DNA from: Hoplostethus atlanticus
Taxonomy: Eukaryota; Chordata; Actinopteri; Trachichthyiformes; Trachichthyidae
Reading direction: 5' to 3'
NCBI GenBank assembly: GCA_034670405.1
Contig: JAXDDX010000002.1
Span: 2,202,001 to 2,266,000 of the forward strand
Length of the DNA: 64,000 bases
In this document: in pieces, positions 12,651 through 27,060 of the stretch
Position numbering within the stretch: position 1 is the stretch's first letter
How the letters are laid out: the number at the start of each line of letters is the position of its first letter
The notes under the pieces: generated by a model
Databases searched by the model: none
What the model saw: only the letters and a program-made list of their open reading frames with translations
Told to the model about the DNA's origin: nothing
Program-made: the position numbers and the translations under genes

Positions 12651-14579
12651 TAGGAGGGCAATGCACCACCACCTACATCGGCTACACGGATGTCACAACA
12701 AAAACACTGTGGCTGTACTTACAAAATAAAGACGCAACTTTGTATGATTATAGAAAAATAGAGTTTTAAGCAACATTTAGTGGGGACGGTTGACCTCAAA
12801 TGGGTCATTTGACATGAACAAATAATTAAATATGATTGAAAATGTACAGGTGTACAGAGTGTTTTTCTGAATTTGATCCGTACTTGGGACTCGCACCCGC
12901 ACTTTGGTATCAATTCAAGCTTAGCGCAGCAAATTCCGTTCATTCTAAACAATTTTCTGAATAGTGTCCTAGCCCTGGTCATCAACTCCTGGGAGTGTTC
13001 ACAGTATGTAAAGTTTGCATGTGGTGATTTCATTGAAAGATCAGACGGATATGTCAACATTTTTTTGACACTTATCATGCTTAAGACTAATAAGACTTTC
13101 TCCTTGAGTGCTCATGCAGCAGACTATGGGCATTTGAAACGCCTCTGTAGGCTGTTGTCTCATAAGCAGCAGGAAAATGGAACATGTTTTAAGGCATCTC
13201 TGGCTTTTCCGGGGTAAAATGTTAATCCAGCTTTAGCAAGGTTACATGGTCAAGGTTGCCAAATTACCGACAAGCACTAATCACCCTTGCCTTGGAGCTA
13301 GTCTGGCTCAGAAGCAAACACTGTGAACACATCGCTCCCAGCCCCCGCTGCAATGCCTTGCCACCCTCACAACCACTCTCCGTGCCTTTCCTGTGTATGA
13401 AATTGTGATTTACTACATCAATTTACATCTGCCAATACCAAATAACCTTTCCTTAAATACATGCAGTTTCTGCTGTAAAGGGTCTGCGTTGTCCCTCTGA
13501 GGCTGTTTCCCCATGAAACAAGTATGTAAGTGTATGTATCAGGCTTAGACCCAGATAAACATCAAGATCGCTGACCTTTGAAAATTGGGACATTACCATT
13601 AACAGAGGTTCAACAAGAATTAACACTGAAACATTTCAGACTAGAAAATGTGCACACATCAATCCCTTTGTTTATATTCTTTTCAAATTGACCATGAAAA
13701 AGGCCCTGATATTTTACTCATCCAGAATAAAAGGATTGACATTTGGGGAAGAAAAAAATTCAAACTGATTCAACGCAGTCGGAGTCGGAGTGGTTGTAGT
13801 ATTTTGAGTATGGTAAAGAACATATGGTTGTCATATACAAGCAATATGAAATCTTCCTGTGTTTATGTGTGTGTGTGTGTGTGCACATGCACATACACAC
13901 ATGTAGACAAATGACCATTAAGCTGTTCTCCTCTCATCCATGGGCTAAACATCGGTTCCCATAAGGAAGGTATTATAATGGCCACTTAAGTTTACCCGCT
14001 AGCAATGTTCCTAATACCCGATGAGGTTCGTAATTAGTTCAATATGTTTATAGGTAACAAAGAAAACCTCTGCTGTAAAGCAAACCTTGACATACCTAGA
14101 CCTGCTCAATGACTGTGAATTGAACAAATTCAATCACATTTACCAGTCTGACCATCTTATACACATTTGCATCTCTCACAGTGAAACTCACACACATACG
14201 GTGGGGGTAGGGGGTGGGTGCACAAATGCTCTTAACCCAAGGATGCACAAGAGGGATCTCAAAGGTTAGTTTTAGTTGTCCTTTTTGTAAAACATTGCAA
14301 CATTTACAGCCGATCATTTGGCAATTACTTTTCAATTAGAAGTGCCCACTGTCAAAAGATTCTTTAGATGTAGTTTGACGCAGAGAAAAAAACTATAATA
14401 ATAATAATATATATATGTATGTATATGTATATAATAAACTGTACATGATATAGATACTGTACATAGTGGTGTGTCTTTTAGACCCTCTTCATGGAAAAGA
14501 AGGTGTTTGGATGGGTTAATTAAAATATAGCATAAAATATAGTATACCAAGTCTTAGACTCCAATCACTCTTTTTAATA

Positions 14580-14830
14580 GCTTTGTAGCGGCCAGAAAAT
14601 CAAGTATTCATGAAGATTGAGGAAGATGATCCAGTGAACTTCAATTTAATTGGTGCAAATTAAAACAATCCATCTTTTGCAGCTGTCCATCTATCTGCTA
14701 TCACCACTTCATTGCTCGTCTTGCACCTTGATTACAATTATCTTTTAATAGCAAAACTTGTCAGCAATTTCTCTCCCTTCTGATTTACGTCCCAACCCAA
14801 CACTGTGTTGTTCCACTCATATAATTCATG
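14580..14830. promoter_or_regulatory. candidate conserved noncoding element
   Basis: Unique sequence with caatttaattggtgcaaatt, ttgattacaattatc and ttttaatagcaaaac. Low stop and repeat content. Inference only. Confidence 0.3.
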
Positions 14831-16259
14831 TTTTAGTGTAATGCAGAGTAAGCCTCCACTGGGCAGACGCAAGATGTATTGACACCAACACCTCATATCT
14901 GCTGGGTACTATGACATATGGCAAACTGTCTCTCTGCAGTATGGGCTGCAATCCTTCCCTCATTCATACAATGAGGGCATGTTTGCATGCCCGGGGTTTG
15001 GTCACCATAGACTACCCACAGAGTGAGGTACATCAATGGATTACGAAATTAATGCACATGCAGACACTATTTTTTGCAGTGTCCAATAATGGTTCCAGGC
15101 AATTAGACCGAAGGATGACACTCTGACTTTTAATTTGGGACAAAGTGATCTCTCTCTTGCTCCTCTTTCATCCTCCCCTGCCTCTCAACTGATATGCTGA
15201 GCTCAGGCTTTTAGCTGTAGTCTTATTTTATCATAAAATGGGATCTTGCCATTTCTACTCCTCGCAGTGACTGGAAGTTGAAATGTTCATCTTAAGTGAC
15301 TTAAGATTTCATAGGTGACACTTTGTGGTGCTTGGGGAATAGAAGACATCAATAGCTGTTGAGCTAAGCAGAACACATGAACATATTTGCAGGCAGAAGA
15401 ACAACTAAAGATCCAGTAATATTTGGGGACTTACTAAACACAAAAGTATGCTATGCTGTAAAAGTCAAATTGAGCGCTAGCTTTTTGAAATCAAACCCAA
15501 ATATGCCTCTCTAGTACTGTGAGGGGTCCAAGTGGGGCTTGTGTGAGTGTCAGAATAGTTTTCATTAGAAAAAGAGATACTCCACGTGCCTCCTGTTTCC
15601 AACAGAATCACCGGTGCTGCAATAAAATGTAGCTGGCCAACAGGTTTAGCGTTTGAGAAGCTGGGCATTACACTAAATGAGCCATGCATGGGCAATAATC
15701 AGCAGAGTGATGGAGAAGAGTATACAGCCTCCTATGAAGATGTATTATGAACGGGAGAAAAACGTTTGCTCTCTAGTATTCATATGCCAATAGTTATTCT
15801 AACTATGCATACAAAGGAAAATCCAAAAGGTAGGTAGGTGGGTAAAATAGGTAAACATGCTAAGGTAATCTGTCATTTTTTTTTTACAGTTGCAGGGTAC
15901 AGTAAATCACGTGCATTTGTAAATCTGTTGGAGAATGCAAGTCTTCCCCCTGAAAAAAAAAAAAAATCTATCGGTGCTTTAGGGAATTGTCCGACCATTT
16001 CCACTCTGCCCCAAATAAACTTGGATGTTCTCCATCCATCAGGTGACTACATGGAGAGCTGACCTGTCATAAATTCACTCTGTGGGGATGATGACAGGGC
16101 CGGAGCCAATCTTCATGAAAGAATAAAAAAATGGCACTGGCTTCCCATCCCCCATTCTCCGAGCCCCCTTCCAACCCCAGCTCACCCTTTACCCTCACAA
16201 CTGGAGCACCCTCGCTCCCTATCTTTCTGCCTATCTCTCTTTGTACTTACCCCCGCTTT

Positions 16260-16305
16260 GTCTCTCTCTCTCTCTCTGTCTGTCTCTCTCTCTCTCTCTC
16301 TCCCC
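16260..16305. repeat. (TC)n/(TG) pyrimidine tract
   Basis: Imperfect TC repeat with two TGTC interruptions. Confidence 0.9.
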
Positions 16306-18380
16306 CTTTTCTCTCCATGGGTAAGCAGGTAATCATGAGCTGTCACAGAAAGGTGACCCATTAATGTGATGGATACGGTGTGAAAAACAAATGGTGTGAA
16401 ACGTGTGGATTGCTGTCCTTACTGCACCTTGGCCTTTTGTTCTGTCATATCAATATCCACACAGGGCCTCATTACACCGCTGCACTACACAATGAGTGGA
16501 GCGCCAGGGTCAGGACTGCGCCACGCTCCCTTTGACTGGCTCCGACTGGGCTTTTCAGCTCAACCTCACCCCAAAGGACTCCCAGGTAAACAGGAAGAGG
16601 GTAGCCTCTGGAGCTGGAGAAACTGTACATCATCTCAGACCAAATAAGCGCCCCCCCAAAAAGCCTTATTTTAGTGAGGAGCCTTCACTCTGTTACCAAT
16701 ACCCCCTCTTGTCTGTAGACAAAATTGATTGCATGCTACATAAACAAATCACTGAATTTTTTTGTTGATGTCTGGCCCCTCTGTGTCCAGTTAAAGTTTA
16801 GGTGAATTTCTTTTTGACGTGTGAGCGTTGCCTTGGGAGATATGAAGGAAGGTTTTCTTTCTGTTCATTATGTAGGTGCCTGGACATTACTTGGGTTTAT
16901 AAATAGTTACAAGCCATTATTTTGTTATTTCATGGAGGTCAAATAGGCGTTTTTGAAGAATACATGCTGGTGCAATCTGATGTTTCGTCGATTTTGTTTA
17001 GGTTTTCTGCATACTTTCAGATTCCCCTGCTATAAATCAAATTTTCCCAGCTATAGCAGCAATACCACGTAGCATTAACTGAAACTCTGCACTGCCATAC
17101 TGTGTATGAACATGCACAAAGGAATCGATAAGCAAGACTTATATGAATGTACATGGACTTCTAAATTGCCTCAGGCATACTGTAAGATGGGCACTTAGAT
17201 TTTTAAAGAGCCATACTGTCAGTCAAGGTCAAGGGGAGAAGCAGTGAGGAGCTATCACAGTCCTGGCCTAACCCCGCACTGTCCATTACACCTCTCCACT
17301 CACTGGTCAAGCACTTATTAAAGACCAAGGCTAATTTCACTGCCAGGACCTGTGATCCACAAAGTAACAGCTAATCACCAATTAAGAAATATTATGGATT
17401 ACAATCAATTGATTTTAAGTGCAGGATCTAGGCTGATGGAGACAGAAGCTTCAGAGTTTCTCTGGAGGCTGATATGCCCTGCATGCAGGTCAGTCTTGCG
17501 GGTTGATGGCCCGTGTAAAGGCTTGTACTAAAGACAAAAACTGCTTGTGACAGCATCTTCCAAATTTTCAGGCTAAAAAAAAGATTGTATTTGTTTTTTC
17601 TCAAGGGCAGAAACCGCGCCTCGTCTTTGATTATAGGTCACTATGCTGCTGAAAGTAAAATACTCTGTAGCAGTCTCTCCATGTAAGCCAATACAAAGGA
17701 TGTCGATACACCCTCTGTGTTCCCCCTGAGGTCTACAGTGGTGGTCTAGTGGACACCTCAGATGAAACGCTGGAGACTCTATTAAGGACAGTGGTTACGG
17801 GCCACAGACTAATCTAGTATGACAAACTGGAGGTGTCCTGTTATTTCCAGACCCGGTGATGAATCGAGGGCTGTAGTCCCCCATGCTGTCATGTCAGGGT
17901 GGAGCTGAAACAGATTGAGAGGGTGCAGACAGCAGATTGATGTTCCAGGCCTCTTCCCTCTCCTCTAAAACCCACAGAATCAGTCCATTAGCCCTCCTCC
18001 CATTTGCCTATCATTTTACACAGGCAGCTGCCTCCACATTCAAATCTGAGACTCACCTGGGGGATGGACAGAAGGCATACAGCAGACCAGTTATGTCTTA
18101 ACCTTTCATAGTTTAGCTATTATTATTATCAGTATTATTTATAATTGCCAAATTTAAAAAAACAACATAATAATTTGCAATATTTTCATATAAATAATTT
18201 AAAAAATGTCCTAGTCTTTATTGTTGATTGATACAACACAATAGTGACTCAACCTAAACCCAGTTCATGAAAGCTTTTACATTTGCTGTTCTAAACACCC
18301 GGTGTCAAGTAAGTCCTCTGGAGCACAGGAAGTGATGCGTTTTAAATTTCCGGCAGTTTGGAGTAAATGTGGGAACAACT

Positions 18381-18480
18381 GAGCAGCGATAGCCACCGTG
18401 GCTGAACAGACAAACAAAAGAGCGCCACCTACAGAAACTCAAACTTCATCGTCAGAAAATCCAAGGAAAAAGACGTCACA
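18381..18480 (+). repeat. dispersed repeat X, copy 1
   Basis: About 100 bp beginning gagcagcgatagccaccgtg and including gagcgccacctacagaaact. It recurs in the same orientation at 40337-40434 with few changes. Weaker similarity extends about 60 bp upstream (caggaagtga, tttccggca). Probably a non-autonomous transposon family; no terminal repeats were identified. Confidence 0.7.
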
Positions 18481-18860
18481 AGTACAAAAAACACAACAGC
18501 AATGACCGCTTATTACCGAATCACCTTTGTTGGTGAATATTACATATGTTTCCAATGTTAAAAACCACAAAGGTACCGGGATCAAATTCAAACCCGATTC
18601 AAAACAGAACTGGTTTAAATATTATCAAAACATAATTAAATATTATATCATTCATACAATACACTGTTTACAGTAGTTTCTATGTTATTAACATAACAAC
18701 GTTCCTTTTCTGTTCCATTACTTTTCAACTTTTGAATGGTTAGTATGTTATTTACACTGACAGTACAAGGAATCTGCCAGAGGTTAACTATGGTTATCTT
18801 TAATGGAGGAATGAAGACAATGACAGGTCTCCATAGTGGGCCTAGTGTATCTACGTGTTA

Positions 18861-18936
18861 CCCCACCCCCCAACCCACATCCCCACATCCCCCCATCCCC
18901 CATCCCCCATCAACCACCCTCCATCCCCCTCCCCCT
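18861..18936. repeat. C-rich (CCCCAYC)n low-complexity tract
   Basis: Strand-asymmetric C-rich imperfect tandem repeat. Several runs of 4-6 C could form a G-quadruplex on the minus strand. Confidence 0.8.
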
Positions 18937-20632
18937 GCAATGACCGCGTCCCCACTGTAATGTACCTGTGTGTGTGTGAAGGACATCCCGACCGGCAGGG
19001 CTATCACAGACACAATCTCACAGCACTTTAATAACTTTGAGAGCGGTCAGCACCCTGCGCTTTAATAACACTCCCTGTCAGCTCACCCCACACCGCGCAA
19101 AATTGTCTCGTTGGAATTCTTTATGGTGGAGGCCAAAGAACTCTGGTGATGGGGATGGAATATAGCCACGATCAACCCCTTCTACCTCTAAATGGCTTTC
19201 CAAGAGTATGTTTTTATCTTTGGCTCAAAACAAACGGGACAAAAGACAGATACTTGCTTTATGATGCAGCAATAAGCTTTTAAAATCAGCACTGTCGTCT
19301 TTGAAGAAACCCGGCATTTTCTTGGGCACGCTCCTAAAGTTCCTAAAGATAAAAATGTCAGAGTTGACACGGCTGTTTAATGCAAACACACGGCACAGTA
19401 CGTTTCTACAATATGGCCGTCAATAGTACTAAGTAATAGGTTCAAAATAGTCCTAAACAGGGTAAACGTGACGAGGCTATCTCAGGTCTACTGTAGCAAG
19501 TATCGGCATGCACTTAAAGCTGCACTAGGCCAGATTTTTAAATACAAATACACCCATCTTATCGGGCTGCTGTAAAAGTGGTGCCGCAACAAAGAAGAGC
19601 GTCCGATGCCCCCTAATTGCAACCCTGTAGATTTGCTTTATTTGCCCAGTCACAGAAATGATGAATTGAAATTGAAAGAGCGAAATACAAACGGTCTCTT
19701 CAACAGCAGCGAGCAAGGGCTCCACCGAGGGGAAAACTGGACTCACCAACGTTAGATCTTTTAGCCTCTCTCGCCCCTTTGGTGTCCTTTGGTACAAAGC
19801 GATCACAGGCCCGGCCGGGGTTGTCAAACACGAGCGCACTTTGTGGCGCTTTACTGAAGTCGCGTTCGATTATTTCTAGGTATTGAAGCTCACATTTTTC
19901 GAGCAGTTACCTCTCGCTGCCATTTGGAGCCGCCATCTTGCAACGTTGCCTTAGCGCAATCATTATACAAACATTTGATAATCTGCAAGGGGGGGATCAC
20001 AGCTAGCGGCTTCACAAATGCAGCATGTTTATCTCCAGTGTACGTAGTAAAAGAAAAAAACTCAAGCTGGGCATATGAAGTGGAAATCATCCCGCACAGC
20101 ACACAGTGTGCGGCGGCTGCGCTTCAGAGCTAATGCTGGGCTCGGGCTGTGTTTTTTGTGATGCGTCTGTGATTATAGCCTCTCCTGCAGCAGTGGTGCT
20201 ACATTCCTGGTCATCACTGCCTCGTACCACTGATTAACATAATCAGCCAGCATTAGTTATTCATGTGATGTGCAGAAACGCTCGGGGGTCAAATCTTTGC
20301 CCCGTCTAATAACCTATGTTAAATATTAAAGAAGTACATGGGCTGGCTGATTTACATGCCTCTCATCCTGCCTTTAGATGCACTCGCAATAAAAAAAAAT
20401 CACTCTAGGCCTGTGGTCCATTACTTGGACCGAGGGAAATATATAGTATGCTGAAAATCACATTGCTTTGAAGATCTACGGACATAATGTTGTAATATCA
20501 CAGTGTACAACTGCTTTATCTACTAATACTGATTCTGTGCAAAAGATCATGCTACTGTAAACTCAATATGGTATGTAATTGTCTCACATTCAGCCCAACC
20601 AGTAGTAGCCATCATTGCCAAGTACATTCGGT

Positions 20633-20669
<37 letters not shown>

Positions 20670-20780
20670 CCTGTGTGCACATAAGAGGCTTTTTCCACTT
20701 GGCTTCATCTGCCTGTCTGAAAACAAGGAGCCCACTGGGCATGCATGAGCTGACTTGCTGCGTCTTTATGCCTCCATTTC
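18937..20780. other. intergenic block with possible unclassified repeat
   Basis: About 19515-19970 (from aaagctgcactaggccag to gccatcttgcaacgttgcc) is CpG-richer than its surroundings and reads like an inserted non-autonomous element. I found no terminal repeats or target duplication. A GT microsatellite lies at 20637-20665. No coding region is supported. Confidence 0.35.
20637..20665. repeat. (GT)n microsatellite
   Basis: About 14 GT units. Confidence 0.95.
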
Positions 20781-20996
20781 TTGATTAAGAACAACGAGCG
20801 GAGAGGCCAGCCAAGCGTTGAGCTGCCCATGTTGTGTGGGGCCATGCAGTGGGTGGGTGGGGGGGAGACCCTGGCCTGCAGAGAAGGAGGCCGGCTATGA
20901 ACCCTGAGGAAGTCATTAGGAGACCAGTGACCTCACTGGTGCAGAGCTCAAAAAAGCTGCCCACTGGCATGATGTCATACTTCGCATGTCAGCCCT
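20781..20996 (+). repeat. inverted duplicate Y, copy 1
   Basis: About 215 bp, starting ttgattaaga and including gagcggagaggccagccaag and aggaggccggctatgaaccc. It is repeated in reverse orientation at 41430-41643, about 20.5 kb away, with roughly 90% or better identity by eye. Both copies keep an open frame of about 60 codons (antisense here), but no domain is recognised and the frame breaks in the second half, so coding is doubtful. Confidence 0.85.
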
Positions 20997-23089
20997 CATC
21001 ACAGCAACACAGTGAGGAGTCCAAAACTGTGAAAAGGAAATGATGTACCTGGTGGCTTTACCTTGTCTCCACTTGATGCACAGCAACAGCCTCACCTATG
21101 AATCAAACGGATGGGAAGCACCTTTTCACAAACAGTCTCAGCGAACAATACTGCACTGAAGCAGAATAAGTAACAAGGTAGTGGAATACAGAGATAAGTT
21201 CCCAAAATTGACAGCACATAGCAAAGGCTCTGATCATACAGAAAGTCTTCATTAAAGCCCCGGGATGTACATATTGTTGTAGCATAGCACAAAATGCACA
21301 GAATTTCCTGGGTGACAAAATAATCTCTCTGCTACCTTCATATCCGCAGCATTACTAACAAATCCAGGTCCATTTTTTTTCCCCTCCAGTGTTTATAAAC
21401 AATACACACATAAACCATTTACAGCTTCAAAATACATTTAAAAGCTATTACATACCTGGTAGTCCTTATTTCATGAACTCAACCGTTCCCCTTGGGGAGT
21501 TATAAAAGTCTCCAACACTACAAAATAAACACAAACACAGCTACAGCAGCAGGTGGATCTCAAAGGTGGCACTATATTCCAATTCCGGATTGGGCCTTTA
21601 ATGACAACTCGCACCGTGGAAGTGAATGGATGCACAATTTATCACCCGTATTCCCCCCACCCTGTACGACCAGGAGCACCAAGCGTGTAGACTAATGAAC
21701 TGCAAACTCTCCTCTAGGCTTGCCTTTGTAATGATGGAACTACTCAGGATTTCTTTTTTTAATTTGGTCCTTAAGAAAATAACAATCCTCCTTGGCCCTG
21801 CTCATTACTGCTTGGCTGTGGTGACCATTAGGAAATGAAAATAACTTTGCTCATTTTGTATAAAGCAAGGCCTTTAGGCTGAGGGTCTGAGTAAAGAATC
21901 GAATTTCTAAATATAACTTCACTGCTCAGAGGCTGTTATGCCCTCATCTACAGAAACCTTGTGATAGGCTAGTTTCCACGGCCACACTATTCAAATAGAC
22001 TGATTGTTTTGTACACAGCAATGAATAAGTGATTCAAATCAAAACATCAAAAGATGTCCTCGAGCACCACCTCACCCTAGCTAGGTGGGCACCCATAGCG
22101 GGTGGCTTGTCGAGTCCCACCATCCCCCTGCTGACTCCTCTTTTTCCCATGATGCTGCAGTTTTCAAGAGGCAACTTCAGGTCAGACAGTCCGGGGTGAG
22201 AGGCGTCACACGTCTATAGCTGGGCACTGTCAAACTTCATCAGTTTACAAAATCATTCTCTACATGTCAGGATTGTTCTTGAGCAGTAACCAATTAATAA
22301 AAGCAAATAAAAGTTGTATTATTGTGAAAATGTAACTTCAACTATGAACCTTATTTGCAAATAACATCCCTTCATGCCACAACTTCCAGATTATTTAGTT
22401 TGCATGGACTGCTGCGATACAGTGATGTGTGGTGATATATATGTCTGAAAATTTGATTCTAGTGTTTAGGGAACAAGGCGTACAAATGTAAAGTCTCGTG
22501 ATACTCGTCTTACATCGACTCACTTACCAACCCAATGTATTTGGCTGAGACCAATGTCCAGCGGTTGAATGGGCCACAATATTGCACTGAGTGAGCACGC
22601 TCCCAGATCGAGGGTGGACTGCTGTTTAAATCAAGCGGGCGGTCACACTCGATGTGTACATCACCACTGAGGCATGGTGAGCAATGAGACGCCTGTACAA
22701 GGCCCCTGCCGGCCCATCGCGGGGCTGGACTGCTGAGGCCCGTGGGCTGCCTAATCAAATCTGAAACCATCACATTCACTTGGCTATCAGGCAAGGATGC
22801 ATGCAAAACAAAACACAAATCGCCTACACCACCGATCGTGCAGCCTTCCCCCCACCGCTCTCAAAACACCACCATTATGGAAGTATACCATTTCATTTCT
22901 ATCTACCGCTTTCCCATTAGACAGTAGGTGGAGCCGAGCCTGTGGTTAAACAGTGGTTAAAGAAATTGCAGAGCACAAGCGTGCGCCGGCCGATCTAGCC
23001 GGTGCAAAAACGCTTGTGATGTACAGTACAGTATCTGTTTCATCAGCCATATGCAGCTGATAAGTACAATCTCTCCTCAATCTCTAACT

Positions 23090-23360
23090 TTCCAGACCTA
23101 TGAAATTGATGTGTTTATTTAGCGTGTCCAAGCCAAGGCAGAGCAGTAATAGCCTTGTCTAGCGGGTGAAGATGGAATCCCATTGCTTCACCATCGATGC
23201 AGGATAATGGTTTCCTTTGATGGAGATTTGGGCCATCTAAACATAATTAGGCAAGCGTGAACAATGATCTCCATAAAGTGCAGAGTACTAATTAAAACAG
23301 TTCAGCATTACAGCATTTCAAACATGACAATAAAAATAACAAGAGGCCCCAAATGGATTG
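23090..23360. promoter_or_regulatory. candidate conserved noncoding element
   Basis: Unique sequence with gaaattgatgtgtttatttagc, gcagagcagtaatagcc, accatcgatgcagg, taaacataattaggc and tactaattaaaac. Inference from motif density. Confidence 0.3.
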
Positions 23361-24029
23361 CACACTGTGCCGATAGTTCCAAGGAATACACTGTATCAGA
23401 TATTCAAGGGCCATTCAATTCCCTTTAATGACAATACAACTGAGCAAATCATGGAGAATGAACAATACTTTATGGGTTTTTTTCCCCCTAAAAAAAAATC
23501 AACATTCAGTCGCTGCTCAGTATTTTCTCTGTTTCAAAGCACATACAGTAACAGATATGCATTAGGCTCTTGAAACCCATGAAACCCATTCTGTTCTGCC
23601 TGCTTCCACACTGTAGAAGGTCTGGGATGACGCTTTGTATTATGTCAGCATGTTCAACCAATGGTACGACTCTATTTGGGATGTTAGATGGATAACAATA
23701 ATACATCCAAACTGTGTGGAACAAAGCACTTTAGAAATCCACAGGTACTGCATATGAAAATCATTACTTATACAGCATAAATGCATACATAGATACAGTA
23801 ATAGAGTCAAATAGCACTTTGTTTTGCCCACTGCTTTGACCTTGCCTTTGACCTTCATAAAACATGTCTATAAAGATTCAGTCAACATTCAGCACCGCGA
23901 TGTGATATCATTGTGATTACTAAGTTCACTTCTAGTGCCTGCAGCCCATTAATGCTTGTACTACTGCGCCCTCTAAAAGCATTTGAAGCTCAGAAGATCA
24001 GAATAATAATAAAAAGGTTTGCAGTTTTT

Positions 24030-24072
24030 ATGTGTGTGTGTGTGTGTGCGTGTGTGCGTGTGTGCGTGCGTG
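24030..24072. repeat. (GT)n with GC interruptions
   Basis: Interrupted TG/CG repeat on the plus strand. Confidence 0.93.
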
Positions 24073-26538
24073 TTTCAAATAGCCAGTCTCTCGAGAGGTG
24101 CATTGATTCCTAAATGAATGCAAGGGCAGAGAGAAATGGATTTGTTCCTTAAGATGTGACTTTATATCTCTTTCTTTAACATCCCTGCAGCACTGTGTGC
24201 ATTTGATTACACACTGAGAAGGAGCAAATCTTTGCATCTTTATAAAATATTCATTGGAGTGGTTGGGTGAGGCAGGTGCTCTGTAGATGGTTGCTTGGTG
24301 ATGGAGGAAGTCTTTAGAAGTTCGCATGGATGGAAATAGGATTTGGTGTAAACTGTACACATCAGATAAGTAGGTCAGAAATGTTCATGCCAACAAAATT
24401 GCTCAAAATCATCTGTAATTGAGCATCCATCTCAAAGGTATGGACAGGTGTATTTGGTGCACTGCTTTTTTTAGCCTCTCATAAAATGGTGTGTGTTGAG
24501 TAAACGAGCACACCCACTGATTTAACAAACTGTTGTGGATCAGCTATAAACAGAGGTGGCCGTTATTTTCCCATTTCACCCTGATGCAAGATTGATTAAA
24601 TTCCCATTGGACCATTATTCCCCACAACTGGCAGTCTGTGCTGTGCGTTTCCTAGAAATGTTTTTTTAGGGCTTCTTTGTATTTTAAAAGTAAAAGTGTC
24701 CCTTTAGTTACATTTCTTCTATGATCACAAATTCACAATTACATAAAACTAGCTATTATACCACTTACAGCATTGTGCTGCTCTACTGCTCTTTACTCCC
24801 ACCACAGGCCTGCTATGAGCTTGCATTTAACTTCTATCATGTATAAATGATAAGTTGTAAAATAGGGCTCAATACAGATGTTGATTTGATTATTGGCCTA
24901 CAAACGGAATGGTGTTTTAAAGCATAAAAGCCAGTGCAATTATCTAGGGCCATCTTAGGAGAGCGTGCTGTTGGGTTTTTACTAGCATGGGAATGCAAAT
25001 CTATCACTGACAATTTGGAGACATAAAGAAGTCTTCAGTTTGAAGTCTCGAGGTAAACATGAGCCCATATTGAAATTGTGGATGATACAATGAAATAGGG
25101 GATTGATGGTGAAGCAAGGTTACTGCACTGACGGTATAACCTTCTGTTAGGTCCATATCTATATAGCTAGCACATATGTTCGTTCACAAATCCTTTCCAT
25201 GTGTCTCTTTGGGTCTGTCTTATAACAACCCCCACAGTGCTACGAACTGGCCCCCGAACGCCGATAGTCAATTCAGATGACCACATTGGCAGAGTTCCAA
25301 AGGTCACACTTTCTCTGATTTGAGAACATTTTCAATGGAAACAGACATAATCGATTCTGAAATTGATTTCATTGCCTTAATGTGCCTTACCTGGGTAATA
25401 CTTGGACGCATTTGAATGCAAAATATGATCAAATGTATTTATAGTTTCCAGTCATCATTAGAAATTAAGGAATCACATTTACATGTAACAAAGAGAAACA
25501 GTATGAGTGAGTAAATTGTAAATGACTGGTCGGATTGTCTCCAGGGAAGATGTCGGCCTTATATAGTCGATGATCATTATTACTTTATATTCCTGATGTA
25601 TACTTGTACTTGTGGTGCATGTGGAACCTTGCAGTTACAACGGAACTACCGTATTGTTGAAAATGTTGTTCTGAAGATGAAATAGATTTGGTGATGCTGG
25701 AACCTTTAAATGCAGTCTTACTTCAGCTTTCCAGAAAGCCAGAAGGTGTCACTGTTCATGCAACCCCTCCACAATAAATGTGGGAAAGTTGATAACACCC
25801 TCCTGTTAGAGTTCCAGTGTGTGGAGACTGCTGTGCTTTGATACTGAGTTAGTATCTGATTATTGATACTCCATTAGTATCAATTATACACTGGAAAAGA
25901 GCTGGAACTGGAACTGGAAAAGAGAAAAAGATCTTGAAAAAGCGAGTAATACATCACTTTGAAATAAACCAACTAACTGCTAAAGTGTATAATTATAACG
26001 ATAAAATGTATAAATACAACTAGAGCTCAAAGACAAATTATGTTTCAGTAAAGGGGGTTCAGTACATTCTTTCTAGGGCTATAATGTTACAACTATTTTG
26101 AAATTGATGCCAATGATTTAAAAATTGCTTTCAACAAATCAATCTAATTCCATATTTGCTTTCATCTGTGGATTAGCACCCACAACCAATAACCTATATA
26201 AAACAGCGTTGAAGGCAAAAACCCAGAAGAGGAGTCGTGTGAGTTGAAAAGACAGACACAGCCTGCACGTTGAGGGAGTGGGGGAGCTTGTCAAAGGAGT
26301 AATACCCCTTGCTTGGTATCTTCAAAATTGACTAGATGACAAACATGTCTGTCAGTGCTGTGCCAATATAGTTTAGGGCCTCTCGTGATGGGGCACACAC
26401 CCAATGACAGAAGCAGGTCATTTCCGCTACCTGGCATCATAAATCCACCGTCTGGCCCCTGTCCGGGTGCTGATGCTGCAGAACACCACACGCAGTGGAC
26501 CTGTCGGAGCACCTGTGAGCTACTGCACTGTCCCTGTG

Positions 26539-26539
<1 letters not shown>

Positions 26540-26573
<34 letters not shown>
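26540..26573. repeat. (CA)n microsatellite
   Basis: About 17 CA units. Confidence 0.96.
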
Positions 26574-26575
<2 letters not shown>

Positions 26576-26939
26576 GCAAACTCTCTTCATAACAGTAGCG
26601 TTTTAGCTGGCCAGCCCACTGTAACATCTGCTCTTGTATGGCATCATCAGGAGAAAAATAAACCATTTACCTGAGTATTTACTTTTGATGCTGTAACCTA
26701 AATTGTATATTTCAGGTGAAAATGTTTGTCAATAGTACCTTGTCAAGGAAAACACAAAACTGAGATACCGTGGTTCACATGTCCTTTGTGCAGAAACTGA
26801 CAGCTTATATTTCTGTCTGCAGTAAAAAACTGCACTTAATATACAGTAGCATGGCATGAATACAGTGTGAGCACGCTGGCTGGGGGATGAGGGATACTAC
26901 ATGTAATATATTCCTGTTTGCTTAAATCAGGCTCAAGGT

Positions 26940-27060
26940 TAAAACAACACCTATTTCTCTTGGCGTCACATCTCTTTGGCGTAACGCGCAGGAGTTTCGA
27001 TGTGCCAAACATGACACCTCAACTCACTAATACAAGGGAAATAAAAGATGAATGATAAAT
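26940..27060. promoter_or_regulatory. candidate conserved noncoding element
   Basis: Unique sequence with ttctcttggcgtcacatc, tttggcgtaacgcgcagg and gaaataaaagatgaatgataaat. Weak call from sequence texture. Confidence 0.22.

Larger units (their letters stand above)
10011..18300. other. intergenic block
   Basis: No coding region is supported. It contains GT repeats (13866-13883), AT-rich (TA)n/(ATA)n low complexity (14396-14432) and a TC/TG pyrimidine tract (16260-16305). The longest open frame (12719-13078 minus, 119 codons) has no domain and an overlapping frame on the other strand. Candidate regulatory segments are at 11600-11790, 12540-12650 and 14580-14830. Confidence 0.7.
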